DNA of 64,000 nucleotides from Myotis daubentonii (GCF_963259705.1 NC_081842.1:67406787-67470786), one strand, 5' to 3'; positions 31,974 through 46,900 are shown, counted from the stretch's first letter. The notes: generated by a model not told the origin, from the letters alone. Translations and numbers: made by a program.

Positions 31974-34900
31974 CTGCGGGGAGAGAGAATGGGAACATTA
32001 ACATCCTGACTGTCCAGGAAGAGGCACTCAGAGACACTGGTCACACTCGTCCAAAAGGAGAGAGAAACCTACAGCCATGACAAGGCGATTTCTGGTCTTG
32101 ATCACCCCACACACAGTCCATTCCCCCAGGGGAGCCCATCCAGTGTCAGAGGCGCCGGGCCTGGCTCTAGGAGGTGAATTCCATCTCCCAGAGGCAGGGT
32201 TGAGGGTCTGCACGTGGACCTACAGCCACACCACGGAGGCTAAGAAACATGACCCAAGCCTCTGCAGCATCCGGCACCCACCCAAGAATCCACTGATTTC
32301 CAAGGCACTGGCCCAGGGAAGACAGAGGGATGGGCTAGTGTGCACTGAGTCCCACGGAGAAAAGTTCTGTGGAAGCACAGAGAGTTCCGATGGTTGTGAG
32401 AACTTGGCTTCCTAATGATTGATGTAACCTTAGTCCTTAATTAAGAGACAAGACCCAACAAAACAAGGTATTTTGGCATGATTAGAGAGCGCCTCTTATG
32501 AGAGGCAGTAGGAATTTGTGAATGGCCTTAATGCAGAGACCAGAAAATGTCTTTCTCTGAAATGGGATGGTGTCCTTTTCCTCAGCCTGTGAGGACGAGG
32601 CTTGTGATGGTGGAGAAGGACCCGACCGGTAGGCCCCTGCACATCAGCTAGGCCTTCGGGCAGAAGGGGTGGTGGCCAGCCCCTGTCCTTCCCCGTCTCT
32701 CCTGATTAAAGCCGCGGACAGCTCCCTACCAAGCACCACCTTCAACGACTTCTCCCCAGCGCCCCCCTCCTCCAAATCACTCCTGGGTTGTGGGTTCCTA
32801 CCTCATGCTACCTCCAGCCTCTTTAATTTCCCGCTCTGCCCCCGGCACAAACCTGGGTGAAAAAGAGGGTCCCATGTCGCTTCCAGCCCCAGATTCTGGG
32901 GTCCTCGCCTCATCCCGGGCTGGCTGGCTGGAGCAGGCTGCTGCTGGAGGGGGTGGCGGTCCTGGTGGGTCTGCAGCCGCTGGTGCGTTGAGGCGCCAGG
33001 CAGTGTGTACAGGAAAGAGGCCTCGTCTGGGTTGGCCTTGGCTCCCCTGCATGCACGAGACCAAATGGGAGTGAGGTGTGGGCAGGGTGGGTCCACGCCC
33101 CCACCGCCCAGGGCTTCCCTGTCAAGAACACTAGAGGGGAAAGAGCCCAGACGGGCAGGGACGGCTCCCTTATGAACATCGAGAGGTGCCACACCATTTC
33201 CACGGGTAATTCTGGCCTCTCTCCATTGTATTCCATGCAAGTCCTAAGTGTATTAGAAAATGTGGGGTCAGGGGTGTCTGGGCAAAGCCAGCAGTGCCTG
33301 GCTCCGCAGCCTGCCAGGTGGGGGGCAGATTCTGAGCGGCTGACCCGTGCTCCAGAGCAGAAAGGGCTTCATAACTGCAAACACTACCCCTCGTGGGGGG
33401 CGGGGGGTGGGCAGTGGAGCAGGCTGTCAGATGCGGGGACCCCTTAGTCTAGAAGAAATGAGGAGCATGAGGAATTCTGCGAAGCTGGCCCCGCCTCTCA
33501 GTGGCTGGTGCTGAACCTGAGGGCCTAAAGGGAGAGGGAGCTCTGGGAATGGAGACAGATGCAGGGGTGGGAGGGCCTGTTACCTGGGAGGCGGGGCACT
33601 GTGGGCGGCATGCCCATCGCCAGGAGCGGCCTGCCTCCGGAGGTGGTTGGTGTCGTCCTGCTGCTCAAAGGGAAGGGGAATGGCAGGGTCATGTTGGCGT
33701 CCAGGACACGTCCCCGTGCGTCCTCTAGCAGGATGAGCTGCTCCTGACCAAGGAAGCCTGGCCCGCAGTCCAGGACTGGAGGCCGGCAGGGAGGCAGCCT
33801 CAGGGGGCGCCCAGCCCCCTCTCCAGGGCGGCCGCACCCGCTCGCCCGCACCCAGGATGTGTTACCTGCGGCCGTGCCCCGGGACAGTGCAGCGGAGGCT
33901 TCACGCCTGGGTGGGCCATGGCAGGCGCAGGGCAGCCCCGGCCCACATGCCCCCCATTGGCACAGGCCCGTCCGTTGGTGCCGCTGAGGTAGGGCTGCCC
34001 GTGGGCTCGGTGGCTGGGAGGTCCTCCCAGCGGCACCATAGTGTACTGGCAGGAGGAGGACAGCAAGGTACTTCGAGGAAAACCCAGGTCTGTTGTATGT
34101 TCTGGAAGGAAGAAGGACAGAGGTCTGCTGAGGCCACGTGAACCCCAGAAAACTCCTGAGCACAGGGTCAGATCAGGGAGGCAGGGAGCTGGCACCGCCC
34201 TAGAGACGAGAATATTCTCCCTCGCAAACTTCTTCACGCTACTCATGTCTCCCTAACAGCGACTTCCTTTGCAGTGGCGATGAGGGTGAGGAGATACAGG
34301 GACAAGTGTTCAGGAGGAGGAGGAGGTGAGCGAGCACAAGGAGCAATAGTTAGGGGAGGCAAGATGGACCATGTGTTGTAGGAAGCGGGGAGTGCAGGGC
34401 AGCCCTGGACCCAGAGCAGAGGCAGGAAACGTTTGGCGGGGAGAGGTGGGTAAGTGTGAGCACAGTCAGAGCAGCAGCTTCGGGTGTGAAAAGGGGTTGG
34501 AGCCAGATGAGTCCTGAGCTCCCGAGATGCAGAAGGGCCAACTCCCCCCTTCACACTCTCCTCCGCCTGCCAGGTCCGAGAGCTGAGAGGAGGGACTTAG
34601 TCCTGGGGTGTTCTGTGACTCTCCCTAAGCCCTCTGGGGACCCAGGAGCTTGCGCCCCAGTGAATGGGAAGCAGGCACCTCTGACCCTGCCCTGGGGAGA
34701 GGCCTCCTTGGAGGGCGGGGGGGGGGGCTCCCTCCCTCCCTAGGCTCCTCCCCTGGTGTGGGGGAAGGCCGCTCACTCACTCTGCTTGGACCAGGCCCTC
34801 CACAAGCAGAAGGGGATGAAGGCGACGATGATGAGGACGATGGAGCCCAGGACGACCCCCACAATCAGGTAGGGCAGGTCGCTGGAGCGTGCCACCATGG

Positions 34901-37900
34901 CCCCCGTGCCCACCGGCCGCTCCATGGTTTCAGGGGGTGGCGGCTGAGGTGGAGCCAGAGTTGGGGGCGGGAGTCCGCCAGGATGACCAGACTTCCGAGC
35001 TGTAATTGTGAACAAAACTCTCATCAGCATCGATTTCTCTGACATTTCGTTCACAACAAACATCCCGATTCCATGGGTGTGGGAAATGGGGCCTCGAAAC
35101 CCTTTATTGGGTGAGCGTGGTGTCCCAGCTCAGCAGGACCTTGGCATCTAACGTGAAACTTGGGATTACTGAGAACTGGACCTTGTATTTCAAAACACAG
35201 TCAGAGGGTTGTGAGCCAAGCCCCGAGCCAGGCTGGGTGCGCTGGGCAGCAGGGTGTGGGGATTTCCAGAAAGAGGAGCTGGGGAACTTCAGGAAGAAAG
35301 TATAACAAATGCAGGAAACCAGCAGGAGAACCGGGAAAGGAGGCATTCACCCACGGACTTGCTCTTCCTGGCAGGTTAAGGGGTGCGGAGGACTAGGCAT
35401 GAGCCCGAGCCGCAGAGCAGGATAGGTGTGTTGGGTGGGATCCCTGGGGCAGACAGGATCTGGGAAACGCTGATCCCGAGGTAACAAGGTAGGATGGTGA
35501 GCTCCTCAGGGTTTGCTATCAAGGTGCATCTGACATTGTCAACCCTCTTCTCAGCCGTCCCCTGGCCTTTCTGATACTGCAGCCTTCTGCTATACCCCGG
35601 CCTCTGGCTGCTGCTGCTCCTCTCTCTCCTCCTGCTCTCTCCTTTCCAGCTTCTCCTCAGACACTGGGAGGTGTTCCTGGTCCCTGTCGGTCAGCACTCT
35701 CTGTGCACCCTCATCTGTTCCCATGATTTCAACCTAATGACACTTCCTCAGAAAACAGACCCAAACCCATCCTTCTCTTTACCTGTGCTCCGCACCCTGC
35801 TCTCTCCCCTCAGCCCGTTCCTGCACAGTCAACAGTGACCCCTCAGCAAACAAATCTCCTTTCCAAAGGCCAGCGTGTAACCCGTGTGAGGGCTCTGCTT
35901 TTTGCCCTGGGCACTCTGATACAGGACCTCTGGTCCTGGGTGGATCTGCCCCTCACTGCACTGAACATGATGGAAGAGGGCAGGCAGTGCACACAGCAGG
36001 TGCTCTGTATTTGCTGGCCAAGTGATGGGAAGCAGGGCACAGCTGGAGAGAGATGTTGCCAATGAAGGAAAATGGGTTTTCTCGTCTCTATTCCTTGGCG
36101 ATCTCCTGAGTTTGTTCTTTGCAATACACCTGCTTTATACACTTTCAGTGTTTGCAAAAAGGAGACAGTATCTATCCACTTGACCGACGTGAAAATGAAT
36201 TATTATGTGAATATGTTTAACATGTTTTAATGCCGAGAAAGAGACTGGGCTTGTAATTGGACAAACTTGGCCCAAAGTGTGCTCTACCACTAAGTGGCCG
36301 CTTGGCCTTGGTCAAGGTATACCATTTCCTTTTCTGTCTCATGGGGTTGGCGTTAATTAAGTAAATAAACCAGTGTTAGCATCAAATGTTATCATAGGAA
36401 TAAAGTGCTTATAGAAAGTTTCCAACCTAAGAACGGGTTCCACTCCATGAGCTCATGTAGGAGTGAGTTCCCAAGTTCTTTGTGGCTGTCATGTAGCAAG
36501 CCATCTGTACTTAATATGAGGCGCAAGCAAATGAAAGGTTAAGAATGACAAAGTTTAGGGGTACCTGGAAAAAGAGTCTTCCTGGGCAAGAGACACCCAG
36601 CAAAGCACACAGAACAGAGACAGACACAGAACCCACAGACCTCACCTTTGGTTTCACAGATCATCACGTTGCTGAACTCACTCTCGCCGCCCTCATTAAA
36701 GCACTGCATCTTAATGTCATAGGAGGTCTCCGGCTGCAGGTGGTTGATGGAGTGCCAATACCTATCCCCTGGAGGAGAGACTCAGTCATACATGGGGACG
36801 TGGATCTAGTTTGCCTGGTCTCCACGGGCAGTCAGACTCAGGGCTGGGTGCTGGGGCGGCTGCCATGAACGGCCCCATCACCTGTTGTCCCATCACCATG
36901 GGAAGGAACCGTGCGGGTTTATGAACTCGATGACCCCAAGTGAGTCATGAAAGAGATGACGATATGGGGCACAGATGCTGTGTGTCACAGCAGCCCAGGC
37001 TTTACACCTTCACCAACACCGAGACCCCCCGTGCCAACAGAGGAAACCAAATCACACGAAAGCGTTTCTCACCTTCCACCATGTCCTTCTTGTAGTCACT
37101 GTCGTTGTCACTGTCCGTGGGCCGGTAATAGATGTAGAAGCCATGGATGGGGGTGTTGTTGTTACTTGCTGGGATATACTTAGGGAAAGGAGAAGAAACA
37201 CGTTGACAGTGGAACAGAGAGATCACCAGGTGCGGCCATGGGGGACGGGAATTTCCCCCGGCCTAGAGTTCAAAATTCACGGGGGGACCCTGGCAGACAT
37301 TTCTGATGACATCCCCAAAGCTCTCTGGAGAATGCTGTATTCAGCCCAGAGATCCCCCAGCCTTTGGAGACAAGAAAAAAATGGACATTTCCCCAAAGAG
37401 TTAAGTCCCCTCTGAGCCTGCCTGGGTGGGGATGATGATGGATGGATAGACACACTTAAGGGAGGTCGCTTAGGGGAAAGGCTGGGGAAGACAAGTGGTT
37501 CCCTCTCGCCCAACATGAGCTCCGCCCGCCTCCCCATGCAGGCTATGCAAGGCCACGTACCATCCACTTGAGCATGATGGTGGTCTCATTGACAGCGTCG
37601 GTGAAGGTGATGTACGGGCCCGCCACGGGCCGCTCATAGAGACGGCCGCTATAGCCCGACACCACGTACGGCTGGGAGGGGGCACTGGGCTCGCTCTCCC
37701 CCAGCATGTTCAGAGCCCGGACTCGGAACTTGTAGGAGGTGCCTGGTGAGAGAGACACTCACTGATCCCTCCCAGGAGCTGGGCAACACCTTCCGACTTG
37801 CTCACAGATCATTCAGGCCCTGGACCTGGCGGGGGGTGTCTTCTGGGCAGACCTTCCCCAAAAGCAAACCCCAAAGGACTCAGGAGACTTCCCACCCTCA

Positions 37901-40900
37901 TCAGAAAGGGAGAGAGAGGGCTTGTGGAACTGAGGCACCACAGAGCATCCATGGGAGCCTAGAGGTGGGTGGAGGATGAGCAGTGAGAACCCTCACAGCT
38001 CCCGTTCTCCTCTTGGTGGCCAGGGGGCAGTGCGGGGGAGGGGAGGGGAGTGGGGACGGGAAGAGGAGGTCAGTGGCCAGGCCCCTACCTTTCTCTAGGC
38101 CTGTGATCTCCACTGAGAGCCTGGACGGAGGGATGGCGCTGGTGGCTAGCATCCAGTCCCCCACTTTCTTCAGCTTCTTGTATTCCACACGGAAGGACTG
38201 GATCGGGAACCCACCATTCCCACGTGGGATCCAGGTCACAAACACTGATGTCTCTGAGGCCATGGAGATGGTGGGCCTGTCTGGAGCTTCTGGGGCTGAG
38301 GGAAACCATTCATGAGGGAGGAAGGAGGAGAAAGACACGGTGAGAAGATGGTTGCGTTGCAACCTGACTTGGCCTCTTCCTGATAGGAACCCGTTCCTCC
38401 CCAAACCGCCCCCCCTCCCTGGTGGTTGCACTGGGTCGTCCTGGGGTCACCTTGGATGGGTCACCTAGGTGGCCTTCTCCAAGGAGGAGCCCATGGGCTA
38501 AGACTCCCGAAAGCCATACTTCTGCCAGGTCAGAGTGTGGAGGCGCCAATGGCCACCTGCTCTCCCCTCCACTGCCTCTTCACCCACAGGGTCAACAACC
38601 CCAGTACTGGACTCCAGGGTTTTATCTGAAAAGCTTCAATCTGTACTTCTTCACTGTGGGGAGACACCAGGAAGAACCAAGAGCCCATTCGTCCTTCAGC
38701 AGTGAGCCCGAGGCTGTGGACCGGGTTCTGGTTATGAGCACGCATCATTTCTACCCCGGGGGATTGCTGGGGGCTTACGGGAGAGGCGGCCGTGGTCTGG
38801 CTGGCTGCTGCTCTGGGGGCTGGCTCCAGGGTCATCTCTCTGGATCTGCTGCTCCTTGCTGGCCATGATTTCAGGTTTGGGCCGCCGTCCTGGGTAGAAA
38901 CGGGTTGGGCTCAGCCAGGGAGGGAGCACGCGGTATTAGGTCTCCCTCTCCACAGAGTGCTTTCTGCCAGGGGGTCAGACGAGGAGGTGCAAGTCATGCA
39001 GGGCAACGGAAGTGGGGTCTGATCTCCGCTCTGCCTGAGGGGTGCCAGAGAGGCTGGCTGGTGGCATCCTGCTGAGAGGTGGGGCCTTAGTCTGGGCACA
39101 CAAACCACAGGAGGCAGGCACTGGAAGGGTGGTGAGTAGTGGGACAAGGGGACGGTGGTCTCACCTGAGCCTGGGAGGATTTTCTCAGGCCCATGGGAAC
39201 CCCAAGCTGGGGCAACGACTGACCCTCACCCGTTCGGAAGGTGACCATGGCTGTCTGGCCTTCGCCTGCACAGTTGTAAGCTGCCATCTCCACTTCATAT
39301 AAGCTCCCGGGGTCCAGTCTGGTGAGGGTCAGGCGGTGCTGGTTGGCTGGGATGCCAGAGATGGTCCAATCATCAGAGGTGTTTGTGACCTGCTGGGGAA
39401 GGTGGCTGGTCATAAGGACCGGCCTCTGGCCGGGAGCTCTTGGTGGCTGTGGTTTGCAAGAAAAGCAGACCTGAGCCGAGAGGGCAGGAGGGGTGGGTGG
39501 GAGGAGAACAAGGCAGGTTGGGGGAGCGGTGGTGCAGCAGAGTGCAGTACGACTGGGCCTTCTGGCTCTAGGACAGTATAGTCAGGCTCCCTCCTCTCTC
39601 ATCTAACGATCCCATCAAAGAAAACCCAGTGGGGAGGGTCAAAAGGCCTCACTGAGATTGCTGGGAATTTCTCCGAAGACCTCTCTTTTTCTGAAAAACT
39701 CACTTTACTTTCTTCCTCTTTGCTCTATTTAAAGCAAACAGTTTATATTCTAACTAGAAGCCTGGTGCACGAAATTCATGCAGGCTGGAGGGGGAGGGGT
39801 CCCTCAGCCCGGCCTGCACCCTCTCCAATCCAGGATCCCTCTCGCAATCCGGAACCACTGGCTCCTAACCACTCACCTGCCTGCCGGCCTGCCTGCCTGA
39901 TGCCATTAACTGCTCCCCTGCTGGCCTGATCTCCCTAACTGCCTATCTGCTCCCCCCTCCTGGCCTGATCCCCCTAACTGCCTATCTGCTCCCCCCTCCT
40001 GGCCTGATCCCCCTAACTGCCTATCTGCTCTCCCTTCCTCTCCACGCCCTTCGGACCCCTGGTGCAGGTGTGCTGAGAGCTCTCTGCTGCGGCCCCGCCC
40101 CTGTCCTGATTGGTTGTTACGTGGTGGTGTCCCAGCCAATTTGCACATTCCTATATTATTAGAATAGATAAGATGGGGATGATGGTAAAAGTAGCAGTGC
40201 CAGTAGAATGGCTGCATTTGCTGAGCATTTACCAGGTGCTAGGCATGGAGCACTTTATATATGCTATACAGTGCTTTCATGACAACAGCCTGAGAGAGAT
40301 GAGTAATTTGCCAAAGGCCACAGCCCCAGTGAGTGCATGCTCACAATCTTAACCTCTTTAGAAAGAAAAACAATCTGGGAGTCAGAAAATCTTGGGTTCT
40401 ATCCTGGTTGTCTCTCTTACTATCTGTGTAACATAAGCAAGTTCTCTAACCTCTCTCATCCCAAGCCTTTTCATTTGTAAAATGAAGCAAATGAGGTCTC
40501 TCAGGTGATTCTGAAGATTAAATTTGGTGATTTGTGTAAAGTGTAAAGCTTTGAACTGGGTGGACAGCAGGTTCCCAACAAATGCCTGGCCCTTCTCCCT
40601 ACGGCCCCACACCCTCCGCTCTGTGAGGTTTCTGCCATCTCAAACCTCCTTTTTCTACTCCTGCCCTCAGTCCTTGCTTAGAACTTAAAACGTGTGGCTG
40701 AGTTGTCAGGATTATGGATGAATAGTAATGGCGTCACATTCCCAGCTCTTTAAAGAAAAAACGACATAGGTGCTTCAGGCTCAGGGCGATGCTCAGAGGC
40801 CAGGCTGCTTGCTCTCAGCCACCCTACCTTCCTGGACAGACCTAACTGCGGGCGTGCACGTCTCAGAGAGCCTGCTGGAGCCTGAGGTGTGGTTTGCTGA

Positions 40901-43900
40901 AGGAACTAAACAGCTGCCAGGAAAGCTCTGAGTCCCAAGAAGAATATTCCAAAGTAGAACAAGCCCTGCTATTCACGGGCCAGGCAGGGCCCGGGCTCGT
41001 TAATGTCAGGCTTCCAGGATTTGTTCCAGGGGGAGAAGATTTTACAAACTGAGAATCCCCGGCGGTGCTGGAAACCCAAACACAGTAGCCAGGATCTGCA
41101 GATGCACCAGGAAATGAAGCCACTCCCCCGTGTGAAAAGGGGAGAAAGCACTGAAGGGCTCGCAGGCTCCAGCAAGAGAAGGGGGCTGAAGAAACAACCC
41201 AAATGCTGATATTTTTTTATGTCCAAATTCTTTCTGATGTGAGGATCTTGAGGACGTTAGTCCCAGAAGAAAGGAACTGCTTCTGGGACATCATTTCTGC
41301 CGCGGCCGTGCCCACCTAACAGCTCCAAGTGCCCCACAGGCTGGCTCTATAGAAGCAAGGCCCAGTGGGCAGTGTCTGCTTACTTCTCAGGCCTGGCCTC
41401 ACACTGCCACTGGGACCAGAAATGAAAATAAGAAATGGAACGGTAATTAGTCACTGTCACACACACCGAGAGGCTGGGTGCCACCCCAGCCTGGCATTTC
41501 CGGATCGCCATGCCTGGCTTTTGCCAGCCAGCCCTCTGGCGAGGCAATTTGGTGGCCACCTCTTGGCCTGAAAAATATTATTCTTGCTCTCATGCTGGTT
41601 GCCATCTCCTGGGGACCATGAGCGTTTGGCCTGCCCTGATCTTTGTCTACAGCTCCGAGGTGGAGGTGTCCAGTTACACAGAGAAACAAGGATGAGGACC
41701 AGCCCTGCCCCGTAACCTGGGCTGAACAATGCTGCTGTTTGTTACAAATGTATTCACCCCTTTGCTGGCTGGCAAGAAGGCGGCCAGCAGGCCGAGCACC
41801 AATAAGGACCTGCCAGCCTTGGCCCCCAGCTGGGAGGCAGCTTTGCCCGAGGTGTCTTTCTGACCCCCTCAGAGGCTCTGTGGACTTGTCCTGAGCACAT
41901 TGGGGGGACAGGCGCAGAGGGGCCGCGTGTCCAGTGGGGGAAACGGCTCCTGCACAGCCAGACCTTCCTCGCCGCAGGGCTGGCTTTCGTTTTTAGAGGG
42001 GGAAGAAGAGTTGATAAACTCTTTTAGTTCCACGTTCATATATTATCCAAATTCTTCTTCCAAGTGCACACAGCACTTTCACGAGCAAAAAAATATGAAT
42101 GCATAAGAAAGTCTAGCATTAGAACGCGTAAGATTTTTTTAAAATCCATTTGAAAACAATAACTGCCTACTGTCTAATGACCTTAGAGAGAAGGTAGCAT
42201 GCACGGGGGCGATCGGAAACGGACTGCAAGGACATCCCCCTGCAGGGAGCGGCAGGGTCGGAGCAAGTGAGAACGCAGCCCTGAGTGAGGGTGACAGCTC
42301 AGGGACCCTTTCTGCTTCCCAGGACACAGTGTGCAGGACGGCGGGCTGGAAGGCTCCGTCCCGTACCCCGTCAGCGCCGGAGTCCTTCCTGACAGCACCC
42401 CAAACACCAGGGGACAGACTCCCCTCTGTCAAGGTCTGAGCAACTCGATGTGCTTCCAGCTCAAACGCCTGCCTGTCAAACCCGAGCCACGAGCCTGAGA
42501 ACTGAGGGCGCTTTGCAGGCCTCAGAGAAATACTGTTCACAAATGTTTGTTTTCCTGGCTTAGAGCTTGCTCACCAGGCCCGGGTTCCTGCAGGTACGCA
42601 CCCAGCGGAGCTTAGCTTGGTTCAGAAACAGAACAACATCAACAACAAATGGCAGAGCGAGGAGGGGAGGGCCGGGGATGGTTAACAGGGAGACTGTTCG
42701 CTCCCTCAGGGACCAGAAGCTGGCGGTGGTAGCTTCCGGGAAGCCTGTGCGTAGAGCCCAGACCCGGAGGCAAAGGCATGGCTTTTTCCGGGGCCTCGTA
42801 GGGTCCCAAATGCCCAGCACCACCCTCTTCCTGGAGGTGGTAGGAAAGTCCCCTGGAGGAGACGGGAGGTCGTGCCCAGTAGTGGGGTTGGCTGTCCAGG
42901 TTGCGGCGGGAGCTCAGGGGGAGGGAGATAACAGAGACCCCCGCCCAGCCTGAGAGGAGGTGGGCACAATGCCAGGCACCGTACCTTGCGGTGTTTCACC
43001 TCATAGTAGAGGATCGGTGCCCGGCTGCCACCCTCATGCCGAGGCCGCCACACGAGCTCGTAAGAGTCAGTCTTGGAGGTCCTGGGTGAGCTGAGGATGA
43101 CGGGTGCCTCGGCGGGCGCCACCGGCCCTTTCTCTCCAGGGCACTGCGGGGAAGCTGGCTGCACCGACGTTGGAGGCCTCGGGAGCCCTGGGTGCCCCCT
43201 CAGTATCTGGTCGGGGCTTCTTGGTCTGGAGGGTGGCACGGGAGGTGTGGCAGTGTCCAGCCTGTCATCGGGCCATGGCCTCAGGGTTGTGCCTGGAGCA
43301 GGAAAGACAGGGAAGGAAGAGGGTGGTAGTCCCCTGGTCACCTGCTGAGCTGAGAGAAGACCTGCTGGGCAGGAAGAGCCCTCAGGGCAGGACTGACATG
43401 GCCATCGGCCCATTCAACAGGCTCCGTGGGAGAGAGGGTCATGCCCCTGCCCTCCAGTAGGGAAAGGCAGTCTGGTGCCCCACATCCAGGCTTCTTGCCA
43501 TGGCCCAGGCATGGCAGGCAAGAGTGTCTGCAACCTGTTTGTGTTCCTGACTCCACACCTGAAGTGAACTATCTATTTGCTCCTGGGATGCAGGAACCCC
43601 GTGCCCTCTTTCTCATGCCTAACACTTGGGCTGGGGGCATGCCCCACACTGGGGAGTCTTAGCACACGGCACACACGGGCCTTTTCCTTCTCCACTGCAC
43701 TGACCTGGGAGTGGGAGACGGAAAGCCAACTGTAAATGCCCCTGGGAATCTGAGGAGCCAGGGCAACACTTCCTTCAGGGAGCGTCCACGGACTCTGCCT
43801 GCCCCACGGGAGGCTGGCATCTAACAATGACGATTTAGCATTTCATTCTCTGTCATTGTATTTTTCTCCAATTATTTCCTCTGCATATTTTATTTCCTCC

Positions 43901-46900
43901 ATGAAAAAATTCTTGAGGCTAATTCTGTGTTATGTTTCTCTGTATTCCCCAGGCTACCCAGTCCAGTGCTGAGCACAGTTACTGCTCAGTCACTATAGGT
44001 GTCAATGGAAATGAATCAAGCTAACAATTCAATTGCTTTCCTTTGCTCCAGAGCAGGGGTTGTCAGACTGGGTTCCATGGAACCCTATGAACCCGCAGAT
44101 TCTACAAAACGATTAAATTATATTTTTAAATTATAATACAACAGTTAAATGGATCATTTTCACTAGTGAAAACCTTCACTTCTGACTTTTTAATAAGTTA
44201 ATATAAATTTGAACTTACAACGGAAAGCCACTTTTACTGGTTTTACACATCGGGGCTCTATTTTAGATTCCCTTGGAGAGAAGGGTTCTGTGAGTATTCA
44301 CTCCACTCTCGGCCCTCGTGCTGCACTCACCTGGCCTGGCGGTCCTCAGCTGGACCACGGCGTGGGCACTGCCAACTTCGTTCTCGGCCATGCACTGGTA
44401 GACGCCCTCGTCCTCAGGCCCCACGCTGACCACGCGCAGGGCCCTACGGGACAGCCGGAGGCGCTGGCTGGGGGTGAGGGGCACGGCGTTCCTCAGCCAC
44501 AGCACTGAGGGCGGGGGGTTCCCGCGCACCTCACAGGTGAGCTTGGCACTCTGGCCCCACGGGATGACCAGCTGGGACAGCTCCACAGTGACCTCGGGGG
44601 GTTCTGCCGGGAAACCAGAGCAGGGGTGAGAGAGGCGGAGTCTCCCCGCCCACGCCAGGCAGGAAGGCTCCCCCTTTCCCCTGGCTGCTGACAGAGGAAA
44701 GGGAAGGCCTCCGTCTCCGCCACCAGAGCCACATCAGGACAGGGCACCGAGGGGCAGCCTAGTCCCTGGGATCCAGAACCTCCACCTCTCAGTGCTCCTG
44801 TCCCTCACTTGGCACGTGGCCTCTCAGAAGGGACGTGACCCTGAGCTGGGGTTAGGAGCTTCTAGACAGGCCAAGCAGACCAAAGGGAAGGTCAAGGAGA
44901 AGAAGGTCTGCAGGAGACACTCACCAAACACCTGGACGTTGTAGAGAATGGCCGCCGCCCCAGGCTCCCCGACCCCGTTGTCGGCCATGCAGCGGTAGGT
45001 CCCCGAGTCCTCCTCGCTGGTGGTGTCGATGAGGAGGTTGCTCAGCAGGAAGCGCGTCTTGTTATAACCGGAGACACTGGACCCATCCTTGGCCCAGGTG
45101 ACCCGCGGAGGCGGGATCCCACTGGCCACACACTCCAGGATGAGACTGTGGCCTTTCGTGACGATGATGGTCTGGGCCTCTGGCGGATAGATGATGCGGG
45201 CGGCCTCGGCCGTGGAGCCTGGAGGGGGTGGGGGGGAAGGACACCGTGTGGGGCCAGGACTTGGTGTGGAGGACCCCTTCTGTGCGACCTTGGGTGGCCC
45301 AGACCCAGGAGGCAGTCCCAGAGACCGCGGATTTGGAATCAAATAGCCTTCAGGAGCTTATGACCTACGTAAAGTGGGGCCAGTCACTTAATTCCCTTCG
45401 GCCTTGGTTTTCTTACGCGAGACAAGGACTTCCTGCAGGAGTTGTTACAATAAGAAATGAGACTGCAGTGGCGTAGCATCACGGCCAAGCGTGTGTGGGG
45501 GCAGCTGTGTGTCGGAGGAGAGAAGGATGAGGGGTGGCCAGAGGAACACTTAAATGGTGCAGGATTTCCCTGCTTGCACCCAGGAAGGGACTCTAAGACA
45601 GGATGAGATGGGATCCACGGATCCCCATACACAGGTCTCAGAACCCAAGTGTCTCCCACAGCGTGAGCAGCATCTCCCGTGAGCATCTTGCTGAGATGAG
45701 CAGGACCTATGGTTTAAAGATGAGCATTTCTCCTATTGTGAGGTCTCCCAATCAACTACTTCATTAGGTTCCCAGCTGAGGAAGCAGCCAGCCACCCATT
45801 TTCAAGGCTGGGGGAGAGACATGGTTGAACTTATTGAAAGGCATGCTGCTCCCCCACGTGCTGTCTTCCTCGGGACCTTCAGGTGGCATGCTGCCATGTG
45901 TGATTTTGCTTTCTGTGCCAACCAGGGACAGACCAGGCTCTGTACGACCTGGAACTCATATAGCTTGGGAAGCCGTCTTTAAGGAAAATAATACAAAATT
46001 ACAGATACTCAATTAGACGGGTGAGGAACCACTGAAATGTTGCTTCATGAACTTCACAGTAAATCTGCCTTTGTTGCCCACTCTAAAACCTAACTCCACC
46101 TTAAGATGTGACTCCACGGAATCCACGGGGATTCAGGAAAGAGCCTGGCGCACAGAACACACTCAGCAAATGCAGCTGTTTTCGCAAAAACGGGGGGCTG
46201 TGTGGGCCTCCACGGTCTTCACCCGGGGGAAGTGTTGGGCAAACATCCGCAGTGCAGACTGGTGGCCTCGACATGGGCACAAGGCAGCATGTCTTTCTCA
46301 CACAGACGCTGCCCGCTGCTGAGCGCGACTGTCCTGCCCAGCCCACATCCCGCCACCCCCTCCTCTGAAAGTTACACATGCACGAAAGCCCTCCACAGGC
46401 ACAGTGAGGGGGGGTCCCCACAGTGCTCTGAGGTGAGTGAGCAGGAGGCATAGCCCCTTGAGCCAAGCCCGAGGGCTGGGCTGTGAGAGGTGGGTGCTTC
46501 GGGAGGTGCCCCCATCCCGGCTGAGTCCTGGATGTCCCACTAGCTCAGCGGTTCTCAACCTGTGGGTCAAACGACCCTTTTACAGGGATCGCCTAAGACC
46601 ATTGGAAAACACATATATAATTACATATTGTTTTTGTGATTAATCACTATGCTTTAATTATGTTCAATTTGTAACAATGAAATTGGGGGTCACCACAACA
46701 TGAGGAACTGTATTAAAGGGTCGCGGCAGTAGGAAGGTTGAGAACCACTGCACTAGCTGGAGCCCCACAACCCTCACCCCCACCTCGGGGAACACAAAGC
46801 TGGAGCCCAGGCCCTTCCCTCCACCAGGGAGGCCCCGCCCCTTACGGCGCACGCGCAGCCGGTCACTGGAGCCTGAGGTCTTCACTTCTTGGGTGACCGG

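Noticed and set aside
33525..34163. 212-codon minus-strand frame across two BOC exons and an intron
   Set aside because: It is in a different register from the recognised BOC exon 33866-34101 and depends on GC-rich sequence lacking stops. The splice-consistent BOC frame explains the region.
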